A program made the position numbers and the translations under genes. The notes below the pieces were generated by a model. The model was not told the origin of the DNA, did no database searches, and worked only from the letters and a program-made list of their open reading frames with translations. From contig DSDR01000051.1 in the NCBI GenBank assembly GCA_011048645.1, forward strand, positions 1 to 5,306: a stretch of DNA of 5,306 nt, given 5' to 3'. This document shows, one piece after another, positions 1 to 5,306 of this stretch; positions within the stretch are counted from its first letter, which is position 1; each line of letters opens with the position of its first letter. This DNA is from Phycisphaerales bacterium (GTDB lineage: Bacteria; Planctomycetota; Phycisphaerae; Sedimentisphaerales; Anaerohalosphaeraceae).

Positions 1-177
1 CAGACGGCGGATTTCGGGCAAAAGTACGGCCTGCTAATCAAAGAGCTGCGGCTGCTGGCGCGGGCGGTTTTGGTGATTGACAAAGCCGGCGTTGTGCGGT
101 ACGTTCAGGTGGTGCCGGAAATTGCAACGGAACCGGACTATGACGCCGTGCTCAAGGCCGTCAACGACGTGTTATGA
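1..177 (+). CDS. tpx: Thiol peroxidase, C-terminal fragment (left end cut by window)
   Basis: This is the last 58 codons of an open frame that enters from the left edge and stops at TGA. The peptide contains KYGLLI, LLARAVLVIDKAG and a tail reading EIATEPDYDAVLKAV. These match the end of the Tpx family, where E. coli Tpx has AARAVVVID and DEITTEPDYEAAL. Tpx is an atypical 2-Cys peroxiredoxin that reduces H2O2 and alkyl hydroperoxides using thioredoxin. The peroxidatic and resolving cysteines lie in the missing N-terminal part, so catalytic competence cannot be judged. It stands 70 bp upstream of the flavodiiron gene on the same strand, which fits an oxidative-stress cluster. Another thioredoxin-fold peroxiredoxin is possible, but the EPDY tail is typical of Tpx. 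Confidence 0.85.
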   Translation, partial: QTADFGQKYGLLIKELRLLARAVLVIDKAGVVRYVQVVPEIATEPDYDAVLKAVNDVL

Positions 178-247
178 AACAGAAGACAGAATCCTGCCCT
201 CTAAGTTTCTCAGAGGTGATTGGGTTTAGAGGTACAAAGGTGTTGCG

Positions 248-1429
248 ATGAGAGCATTGACAGAACGCATCTATGAAGTGGGCGTGCAGGACTGGGATCG
301 CCGGCTCTTTGATGAGCTGATTCCGCTTCCGGACGGGACCAGTTACAACGCTTACCTGATCAAAGGCAGTGAAAAGACGGCGCTGCTGGATACGGTTGAT
401 CCGTCCAAGACCGAATTGCTGGTGGACCATCTGGTGCGGGCGGGAGCGGACTCGATTGATTACATCATCAGCCATCACGCCGAGCAGGATCACTCCGGCA
501 GCATCCCGGATATGCTGCTGATGTATCCGGACGCCAAGGTTGTGACCAATCCCAAATGCAAGGCGATGCTGATTGACCATTTGCAGCTTGAGGATGATCG
601 GTTTATCGAGGTTCAGGATGGTCAGGAGCTGTCGCTGGGCGATAAGACACTTCAGTTTATCTATACGCCGTGGGTGCATTGGCCCGAGACCATGTGCACG
701 TGGGTCAAAGAAGACCGCATTCTGTTCAGTTGTGATTTTTTTGGGTCGCATCAGGCGTGCAGCAACCTGTATGTTGACAATGAAGCCCTCGTGCTGGAAG
801 CGGCCAAGCGGTATTACGGCGAGATTATGATGCCGTTTCGCACGTCGATTCGCGGTAATCTGAAAAAGCTCGAAGGGCTGGATATTGCGACTATTGCGCC
901 CAGCCACGGTCCGGTCTATAATCGTCCGTCTATGATTCTGGATGCCTATCGGGACTGGATTGCCGAAGACAAGGTCAAAAACCATGTCATTGTGGCGTAT
1001 GTCTCGATGCATGACAGTACGCAGCGGATGACCGAGTATTTCGTCGATGCCCTGATGGAACGCGGCGTCGGCGTCAAGCAGTATAATTTGACCGTTGCGG
1101 ATATCGGCGAATTGGTCATTGATCTGGTGGATGCGGCGACGGTGGTGATCGGTTCGCCGACGGTGCTGGTCGGTGCGCATCCGTCGGCGCTGTATTGTGC
1201 GGCGCTGGTGAATGTCCTGCGTCCCAAGACCAAACATCTGGGGATTATCGGGTCGTTTGGCTGGGGCAGCAAGATGGTCGATCAGATTACCGGTATGCTG
1301 ACGAATGTCAAGGCCGAGATTTTTGAGCCGGTTCTGTCCAAAGGGATGGCCGGTGAACAGGCCTATTCGGAACTGGATGCGCTGGCGGATAAGATTGCGC
1401 AAAAACACAACGCCCTCGGGCTGATGTGA
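248..1429 (+). CDS. A-type flavodiiron protein (O2/NO reductase; rubredoxin:oxygen oxidoreductase type)
   Basis: The 393-residue protein has two parts. A metallo-beta-lactamase-like diiron domain covers about residues 1-245 and a flavodoxin-like FMN domain covers about 248-390. All six diiron ligands known from Desulfovibrio gigas ROO can be placed: H77, E79 and D81 in the HAEQDH motif, then H144, the bridging D163 and H220 in PSHGPVY. The H-x-E-x-D-x62-H-x18-D spacing is exactly that of ROO. The FMN phosphate loop is at about 250-260 (YVSMHDSTQRM). No rubredoxin or flavin-reductase domain is fused, so this is the basic class A form, which takes electrons from a separate rubredoxin or similar donor. 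Family members reduce O2 to water, NO to N2O, or both in the cytoplasm; sequence alone does not tell which. The ATG at 248 follows AAAGG at 236-240 with 7-nt spacing. Confidence 0.95.
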   Translation: MRALTERIYEVGVQDWDRRLFDELIPLPDGTSYNAYLIKGSEKTALLDTVDPSKTELLVDHLVRAGADSIDYIISHHAEQDHSGSIPDMLLMYPDAKVVTNPKCKAMLIDHLQLEDDRFIEVQDGQELSLGDKTLQFIYTPWVHWPETMCTWVKEDRILFSCDFFGSHQACSNLYVDNEALVLEAAKRYYGEIMMPFRTSIRGNLKKLEGLDIATIAPSHGPVYNRPSMILDAYRDWIAEDKVKNHVIVAYVSMHDSTQRMTEYFVDALMERGVGVKQYNLTVADIGELVIDLVDAATVVIGSPTVLVGAHPSALYCAALVNVLRPKTKHLGIIGSFGWGSKMVDQITGMLTNVKAEIFEPVLSKGMAGEQAYSELDALADKIAQKHNALGLM

Positions 1430-1481
1430 TGTGGTGAGGGACATTGAGAAAACGTTAACTTTTTTGCAAAGGAATGCAACA

Positions 1482-1856
1482 ATGGCAGCAAAACACGAAA
1501 TTTACAAATGTATGGTATGCGGCAATATCGTGGAGGTAGTGCACGGCGGCGACGGCGAACTGGTCTGCTGCGACCAGCCAATGAACAAAATGACCGAGAA
1601 CACCGTCGATGCGGCCAAAGAAAAGCACGTGCCGGTCATCGAACAAGTGGAAGGCGGCTACAAAGTCAAAATCGGCAGTGTGCCGCATCCGATGACCGAG
1701 GAGCACTACATTGAATGGATCGAACTGACGGCCGACGGCAAGTCGTATAAGCAGTATCTGGCGCCGGGACAGGAACCGGAAGCGGTCTTCTGCGTCAAGG
1801 CCGACAAGGTCGGCGCACGCGAGTACTGCAATCTGCACGGTCTCTGGAAGGCGTAA
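1482..1856 (+). CDS. dfx: Desulfoferrodoxin, class I (2Fe) superoxide reductase
   Basis: The 124-residue cytoplasmic protein reduces superoxide to H2O2 without releasing O2. The N-terminal desulforedoxin domain binds the FeCys4 centre I through C10, C13, C29 and C30 (CxxC plus CC). The C-terminal domain holds the catalytic centre II with H49, H69, H75, H119 and axial C116. E47 and K48 of the EKH motif guide superoxide. These numbers are the same as in the Desulfovibrio enzymes, which supports the ATG at 1482. The frame opens earlier, at 1431, but that start would add 17 unrelated residues. The chosen ATG has AAAGGA at 1468-1473 with 8-nt spacing. It lies 52 bp after the flavodiiron gene and 39 bp before ferritin, so its H2O2 product can be handled by neighbouring peroxidases. 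Class II and III superoxide reductases are excluded by the intact CxxC/CC centre. Confidence 0.96.
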   Translation: MAAKHEIYKCMVCGNIVEVVHGGDGELVCCDQPMNKMTENTVDAAKEKHVPVIEQVEGGYKVKIGSVPHPMTEEHYIEWIELTADGKSYKQYLAPGQEPEAVFCVKADKVGAREYCNLHGLWKA

Positions 1857-1895
1857 GTCACGTTCGCACGGTGTTCAGAATAGGGAAACCACACG

Positions 1896-2405
1896 ATGAT
1901 ACCTACTCGGATTGAACAGGCGTTTAATCAACAGCTCAACGCCGAGACCTATTCGGCGTATCTGTACTGGTCGATGTCCGCGGCACTGGAGGCGATGAAT
2001 CTGCCGGGGTTTGCCAACTGGATGCGAATTCAGGCTCAGGAAGAGATGACCCATGCCGATAAGTTCTTTCGCTATCTTATTGAGCGCGGCGGCCATGTCA
2101 AGCTGACGGCGATTGATGGTCCGCCCGCCGAATAGAAGGACATTGACGCGATTTTCAGCCATGTCCTTGAGCATGAACAGCATGTGACCGCTCTGATTAA
2201 CCAACTGATGGACCTGGCGATGGCGGAAAAAGATCATGCCTCGGTGATGTTTTTGCAGTGGTTTGTCAGCGAACAGGTCGAAGAAGAAGCGACCGCCCAA
2301 GACATCCTCGGCAAGCTGAAGATTGTCGGCGCCGCCTCGGCGGCGTTGTATATGCTTGATAAAGAAATGGCGCAGCGTGTGTTTGTGCCGCCTGCAAGTG
2401 AATAA
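1896..2405 (+). pseudogene. ftn: Bacterial non-haem ferritin interrupted by an in-frame amber codon
   Basis: Read through one TAG (codon 80), the frame gives a 169-position ferritin of normal length ending at TAA. Its ferroxidase residues fall at the same numbers as in E. coli FtnA: E17, Y24, E50 and H53 before the stop, then E94, Q127 and E130 after it. Additional iron-site residues E49, E126 and E129 are also present. Ferritin 24-mers oxidise Fe(II) and store it as ferric mineral in the cytoplasm. The stop lies in the segment PPAE-stop-KDIDAIF. Thermotoga ferritin has PPSNW there and E. coli FtnA has an aromatic Tyr. No frameshift is present. As read, only helices A and B (79 residues) would be made. 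A GTG at 2184 could restart the frame but has no clear ribosome site. The ATG at 1896 follows AGGGA at 1882-1886. It may be a pseudogene, a sequence error or a read-through gene. Confidence 0.88.
2133..2135 (+). other. In-frame amber codon (TAG) inside the ferritin gene
   Basis: The TAG lies in the same frame as both halves of the ferritin. It replaces a position that is aromatic in homologues: Trp in Thermotoga maritima and Tyr in E. coli FtnA, from memory of those sequences. TGG, TAT and TAC are each one substitution from TAG. Coding signal and all downstream metal-site residues continue without a shift. Confidence 0.9.
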
Positions 2406-2427
2406 CAAGACCCTTAGGAGACAGCGT

Positions 2428-2919
2428 ATGACGATTACCTTCAATGCGGATGAGATTTTCGAAATTGCCGAACAGATCGAGCGCAATGCCGCGCAGTTTT
2501 ATTACGAAGCGGCCGACAAGGCGCCCGATCCGGATTCCAAAAAATTGCTCAAAGACCTCAGCGCTATGGAAAAAGGTCACGAACAAACCTTTGCTCAGAT
2601 GCGCACGGAGTTGAGCGCTGCGGAAAAAGAGCCGACCACTTTTGATCCGGACAATGAGGTGGCGTTGTATCTTCGCACGATGGCGGATTTCCACGGCGCC
2701 GAAGGTAAAATCAGCGCGACGGAAAAGCTCAGCGGTCTGGAAAGTATGGAGGATATTCTCAAAATCGCACTGCAGGCTGAGAAGAATTCCATTGCGTTTT
2801 ATGTGGGCATCAAAGACGTGGTTCCGAGCAAGTCGGGCAAGGACAAAATCCACGCCATTATCATTGAAGAAATGGCCCACGTCTCGACGCTGGGCGCCAA
2901 ACTGCAATCGCTCAAATAA
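2428..2919 (+). CDS. Rubrerythrin-type ferritin-like diiron protein without rubredoxin domain (erythrin-like)
   Basis: The 163-residue protein is predicted to be a four-helix bundle with a carboxylate-bridged diiron site. The ligands are visible as two matching sets: E18 (QIERNAAQFY) with E48 and H51 (EKGH), then E118 (QAEKNSIAFY) with E148 and H151 (EEMAH). No CxxC pair follows, so the rubredoxin domain of classical rubrerythrin (about 190 aa) is absent, and electrons must come from another protein. Relatives are proposed to reduce H2O2 or handle iron; the substrate here is not shown by the sequence. It begins 22 bp after the ferritin stop. The start ATG at 2428 has a good ribosome site, AGGAG at 2416-2420, with 7-nt spacing. 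The frame is open further upstream, but those codons overlap the ferritin and do not resemble the family. A strong terminator follows within 20 bp of its stop. Confidence 0.88.
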   Translation: MTITFNADEIFEIAEQIERNAAQFYYEAADKAPDPDSKKLLKDLSAMEKGHEQTFAQMRTELSAAEKEPTTFDPDNEVALYLRTMADFHGAEGKISATEKLSGLESMEDILKIALQAEKNSIAFYVGIKDVVPSKSGKDKIHAIIIEEMAHVSTLGAKLQSLK

Positions 2920-2935
2920 CGGAATCGGCTAAGGC

Positions 2936-3002
2936 GACGGCCTGATTGCAGAATCAAGGGGAGGTCTGCGATCAGGCCTTTACGGCGTCTTTTTTTGTTT
3001 TT
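2936..3002 (+). terminator. Rho-independent terminator closing the oxygen-defence block
   Basis: The left arm (2939-2951) pairs with the right arm (2966-2978) over 13 positions with one G-U pair, leaving a 14-nt loop. GAC at 2936-2938 can pair with GTC at 2987-2989 across a bulge. A run of seven Ts (2990-2996) and a second run of five (2998-3002) follow. It would end transcripts coming from the rubrerythrin-like gene. It lies directly in front of nqrB, so it could also act as a leader attenuator. Confidence 0.85.
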
Positions 3003-3010
3003 GGATCGAG

Positions 3011-4075
3011 ATGGCACAAACGCGGTCAAAATCCAATCTGCTGCGTAAGCAGCCCGCTATGCGAAAGGTGTTGCTGGCCTTGATTCCCTGTGCGGCCGGA
3101 AGCATCTACTATTTCGGCTGGCGGTCACTGGCGATGATCGCGTTTTGCTGGGTGTGGGGTTTTTTTCTGGAGTGGCTCTTTTGCCGTCAACGCGGCGAGC
3201 CGGTCAGCGAGGCGGTATTCGTTACCGCGACGCTTTTTGCGCTGGCGATGCCGCCGGGGGTGGGCTGGCATGTGCTGGCGGTGGGGATGGGCTTTGCGAT
3301 CATTTTTTCCAAAGAGGTGTTCGGCGGTTTCGGCCGCAATGTGTTTAATCCGGCTTTGGCGGGGCGGTGTTTTGTGTATATTTGCTTTCCGGTGGCTCTG
3401 ACGGGGGTTTGGCAAGAACCCGCGTCAGGCCCGTCGGGGGCACTGGGGCGCTGGACGACGGCCGTGCGTCCGGACGGGACCGCGGCCGTGACGGGGGCGT
3501 CCACAATGGCTCATCTGAAGGCCGGTCATCTCGTGCGTTCTTCCGATTCCGATGCACTCGATCACATTCCCTTTGAGGTCGGCGATCAGGATCGCATCAA
3601 AATCAGCAATACGGCTCTGTTTAAGGCGCAATTTTTCGGCCGAATGAGCGGGACGATGGGCGTGACCAGTGCGCTGCTGATTCTGATCGGCGGGGTGTAT
3701 CTGTTCTGGACCAAGACGGCCAGCCGCACGACTATTTTGTCGGTGGTGATTACCTATGCGGTTTTGAATCAGGTCTTGTTCTGGCTGGGGGTCAAGCCGG
3801 TTCCGGGCGCCTGGCCGGCGGCGCTGGGCGGCGGGTTTCTGCTGGGTGCGTTCTTTATGGCGACCGATCCGGTCAGTTCTCCCAAGACCGAGTGGGGCCG
3901 GATATTCTTTGGCATGATCATCGGGACGGGAACCATCGTCATACGCAATTTTTCAATCTTCAATGGCGGGTTGATGTTCAGTATTCTGCTGGGCAATATG
4001 TTTGCGCCGATCATTGATTACGGCGTCAAGGCCTGGCAGGAACGCAAAAAAGGGACTGTACCGGAGGCGGCATGA
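3011..4075 (+). CDS. nqrB: Na+-translocating NADH:quinone reductase subunit B (NqrB/RnfD family, NQR-like)
   Basis: The 354-residue integral membrane protein has about ten hydrophobic segments. NqrB-type signatures are clear: FVTATLFALAMPP (70-82), KEVFGGFGRNVFNPALAGR (101-119) and GAFFMATDPVS (279-289), then GNMFAPIIDY near the end. The KEVFGG and NPALAGR wording is that of NqrB. RnfD of E. coli reads KQLYGG and NPAMIGY there. The subunit carries covalent FMN and riboflavin and forms part of the Na+ path and quinone site. The flavinylation motif is T161-G-A-S164, with Ser at the position of the FMN-carrying Thr236 of Vibrio NqrB. Vibrio NqrB is about 410 residues long; the shortage here is mainly at the N-terminus. 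The ATG at 3011 has only a weak ribosome site (GGA 3003-3005). It overlaps nqrC by four bases. RnfD is the alternative family but fits less well. Confidence 0.88.
   Translation: MAQTRSKSNLLRKQPAMRKVLLALIPCAAGSIYYFGWRSLAMIAFCWVWGFFLEWLFCRQRGEPVSEAVFVTATLFALAMPPGVGWHVLAVGMGFAIIFSKEVFGGFGRNVFNPALAGRCFVYICFPVALTGVWQEPASGPSGALGRWTTAVRPDGTAAVTGASTMAHLKAGHLVRSSDSDALDHIPFEVGDQDRIKISNTALFKAQFFGRMSGTMGVTSALLILIGGVYLFWTKTASRTTILSVVITYAVLNQVLFWLGVKPVPGAWPAALGGGFLLGAFFMATDPVSSPKTEWGRIFFGMIIGTGTIVIRNFSIFNGGLMFSILLGNMFAPIIDYGVKAWQERKKGTVPEAA
4063..4067 (+). promoter_or_regulatory. Ribosome binding site that leaves the nqrC start ambiguous
   Basis: GGAGG inside the end of nqrB precedes two adjacent ATG codons. 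Spacing is 4 nt to the ATG at 4072 and 7 nt to the ATG at 4075. The second spacing is more usual, so NqrC may lack the first Met. Confidence 0.6.
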
Positions 4076-4689
4076 TGAAGGACAAACCCTGGTTTCCGGT
4101 GGCGTATATGTTTGTTGTTACGGCGTGCTTCAGTACGGTGCTGATCGGGTTTTCGCGTCTGACGCGCGAGCGTGTCGAGGCCAACCAGGAGATTGCCTTT
4201 GAGCGGGCGGTGCTGGAGGCGTTTGCTGAGATTGAGGTGCCGCCGACGCCGCAGATCCACGAGCGGTTTGTGCAGTTGTTTGAACGATCCGAGCAGGCCG
4301 GCGGGGCGTATGTCTATCGCAAAGACGACCGGGTTGTCGGCTACGCCGTGCCGGTGGCCGGGCAGGGATTCTGGGCGCCGATACGCGGCATTGTGGGGGT
4401 CTCGCAGGATTTGGATACGATTGTCGGCATTTCCTTTTATGAACAAACTGAAACACCCGGCCTGGGGGCGCGGATTACCGAACCGCAGTTCCGCCGGCAG
4501 TTTGAGGGCTTGCGCATCGGCCAGATACCGACGCCGATCGGCATTCGCCCGACGTCGGTGACGCCTGCGGACAATGAAGTCCACGCTATTACCGGCGCCA
4601 CGCAAACGAGTGTGCGGCTGGAAAGGCTGATCAATGAGGATTTTTCGGCGTGGCTGGAGAAGATGCAGCAGCAGGGAGATGCGCAATGA
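4072..4689 (+). CDS. nqrC: Na+-translocating NADH:quinone reductase subunit C (NqrC)
   Basis: The 205-residue protein has one N-terminal membrane anchor (about residues 8-28) followed by an FMN-binding domain outside the membrane. The FMN is expected to be joined covalently to T177 in the motif ITGATQTS (173-180) by an ApbE-type flavin transferase. The segments GQGFWAPI (97-104) and FYEQTETPGLG (122-132) resemble Vibrio NqrC, which reads GNGLWSMM and YYEQGETPGLG, rather than RnfG. The family role is electron transfer within the Na+-NQR complex. Vibrio NqrC is about 257 residues; this one is shorter, mostly between the anchor and the FMN domain, and its length is close to RnfG. It overlaps nqrB by ATGA and nqrD by ATGA, so the three are translationally coupled. 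An ATG at 4075 is an equally good start. Confidence 0.9.
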   Translation: MMKDKPWFPVAYMFVVTACFSTVLIGFSRLTRERVEANQEIAFERAVLEAFAEIEVPPTPQIHERFVQLFERSEQAGGAYVYRKDDRVVGYAVPVAGQGFWAPIRGIVGVSQDLDTIVGISFYEQTETPGLGARITEPQFRRQFEGLRIGQIPTPIGIRPTSVTPADNEVHAITGATQTSVRLERLINEDFSAWLEKMQQQGDAQ

Positions 4690-5306
4690 ACGGCTCGACT
4701 TCGACGGCTCCGCGCGAGATTATGATGGACGCCCTGTGGCATAATAACCCTATTTTTCGGCAGATTCTGGGGATTTGCAGCACACTGGCGGTGACCAATG
4801 TGGTCTTGAATACGGTGGTGATGTGTGTATCGCTGACGGCGGTGACGGCGCTGAGCTGTCTGACGGTATCGCTGCTGCGGCACTGGACGCCGCGGAATAT
4901 CCGAATGATGGTGCAGACGCTGATTATCGCGTTTTATGTGATTATCGTCGATTTGATTCTCAAGGCGTACTGGCCGGGAATGAGTCGCAATCTCGGCCCG
5001 TTCGTCGGTCTGATTATTACCAACTGTATCATTATGGGACGCTGCGAGGCCTTTGCCGGGACGAATCCGCCGAAGGCGGCGTTTCTGGACGGACTGTTCA
5101 GCGGCCTGGGGTATTCGTTTGTGCTGCTGGCGATTGCCGTACCGCGCGAGCTGTTCGGGATGGGTACGATTCTGGGCGTTTCGATGCCGTATTTTTCATC
5201 GCCGTACTGGGATAAATGGATCATTATGGTGATGCCGCCTGGGGCGTTTTTTATGCTGGCGTCGATTTTGTGGGTCTTTCGCTCCATCGGCGACAGGGAG
5301 GTGAAG
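4686..5306 (+). CDS. nqrD: Na+-translocating NADH:quinone reductase subunit D (NqrD), 3' end just outside window
   Basis: The frame starts at an ATG overlapping the nqrC stop (ATGA) and stays open for 207 codons to the window edge. Vibrio NqrD has about 210 residues, so only a few codons are probably missing. Recognisable segments are NNPIFRQILGICSTLAVT (20-37), FVGLIITNCIIMGRCEAFA (106-124), DGLFSGLGYSFVL (135-147) and PPGAFFMLASILWVFRSI near the end. The protein is hydrophobic, with about six membrane helices. C31 and C114 match the two cysteines that, with two from NqrE, hold the intramembrane [2Fe-2S] cluster in the NQR structures. NqrD works with NqrE in moving electrons across the membrane. 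RnfE/RsxE is the related alternative, but the GICS and ITNCIIMGRCEAFA context together with NqrB and NqrC favours NQR. Confidence 0.92.
   Translation, partial: MNGSTSTAPREIMMDALWHNNPIFRQILGICSTLAVTNVVLNTVVMCVSLTAVTALSCLTVSLLRHWTPRNIRMMVQTLIIAFYVIIVDLILKAYWPGMSRNLGPFVGLIITNCIIMGRCEAFAGTNPPKAAFLDGLFSGLGYSFVLLAIAVPRELFGMGTILGVSMPYFSSPYWDKWIIMVMPPGAFFMLASILWVFRSIGDREVK
5296..5303 (+). promoter_or_regulatory. Ribosome binding site for the next gene, probably nqrE
   Basis: GGGAGGTG lies in the last codons of nqrD, four bases before the window ends. By the usual gene order, the next gene would be nqrE, starting just past the edge. Confidence 0.55.

Noticed and set aside
200..222. Small inverted repeat CCTCT / AGAGG between tpx and the flavodiiron gene
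   Set aside because: The stem is only 5 bp with a 9-nt loop and no T-tract, so it is not a convincing terminator or operator.
161..1444. A 427-codon open frame on the - strand covering the whole flavodiiron gene and longer than it
   Set aside because: The product is rich in His, Arg, Gln and Asn with no recognisable domain. The + strand gene has all six diiron ligands and a ribosome site. This is an antisense shadow caused by codon bias.
1441..1481. Possible promoter or operator before dfx (TTGAGA, and overlapping AACGTT/GTTAAC)
   Set aside because: No matching -10 element lies at proper spacing, and the palindromes are too short to support a regulator site.
2184..2405. Second half of ferritin as a separate gene starting at GTG 2184
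   Set aside because: There is no clear ribosome site, and the start falls inside helix C. It is better read as the continuation of one ferritin frame.
4018..4686. A 222-codon open frame on the - strand across nqrC
   Set aside because: It is Arg- and His-rich with no family resemblance and lies exactly over a clear nqrC. It is an antisense shadow.
4775..5215. A 146-codon + strand frame inside nqrD
   Set aside because: It is out of frame with nqrD, which is strongly conserved to the window edge. The alternative product has no recognisable motif.

Overview
The window looks like part of a chromosome from an anaerobic or microaerophilic bacterium with moderate to high GC content. Two gene blocks lie on the + strand and are separated by an intrinsic terminator. 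The first block is the tool-kit that oxygen-sensitive bacteria use against oxygen. The second is part of a sodium-pumping NADH:quinone oxidoreductase (Na+-NQR). The sequence alone does not name the organism. An anoxic member of the Planctomycetota/PVC group is a weak guess, because in Chlamydia nqrBCDE is also encoded away from nqrA.

Block 1 (1-2919) holds five genes: the 3' end of a thiol peroxidase (tpx), an A-type flavodiiron protein (248-1429), a class I desulfoferrodoxin/superoxide reductase (1482-1856), a bacterial ferritin (1896-2405) and a rubredoxin-less rubrerythrin-type protein (2428-2919). Together they form a defence chain. The flavodiiron protein reduces O2 to water. The superoxide reductase converts superoxide to H2O2. 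Tpx, and possibly the rubrerythrin-like protein, remove peroxide. Ferritin withdraws the ferrous iron that would drive Fenton chemistry. Gaps are short (21-70 bp) and no internal terminator was seen, so the block may be one transcript.

The main anomaly is in the ferritin. An amber codon (TAG, 2133-2135) interrupts it at codon 80. The same frame continues for 89 more sense codons and carries every remaining ferroxidase residue in register. The stop sits where related ferritins carry Trp or Tyr, so it is one base change from a sense codon. It may be a fresh nonsense mutation, a sequence error or a read-through codon.

A strong hairpin with a T-tract (2936-3002) ends block 1. Only 8 bp later block 2 begins with nqrB (3011-4075), nqrC (4072-4689) and nqrD (4686 to the window end). 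These genes are joined by 4-base ATGA overlaps, and a ribosome binding site for a next gene, probably nqrE, lies at the right edge. No nqrA lies upstream of nqrB. The NqrB is short at the N-terminus, and its flavinylation motif has Ser where the Vibrio protein has the FMN-carrying Thr. The complex encoded here is therefore NQR-like in sequence, but its locus is not the textbook nqrABCDEF.
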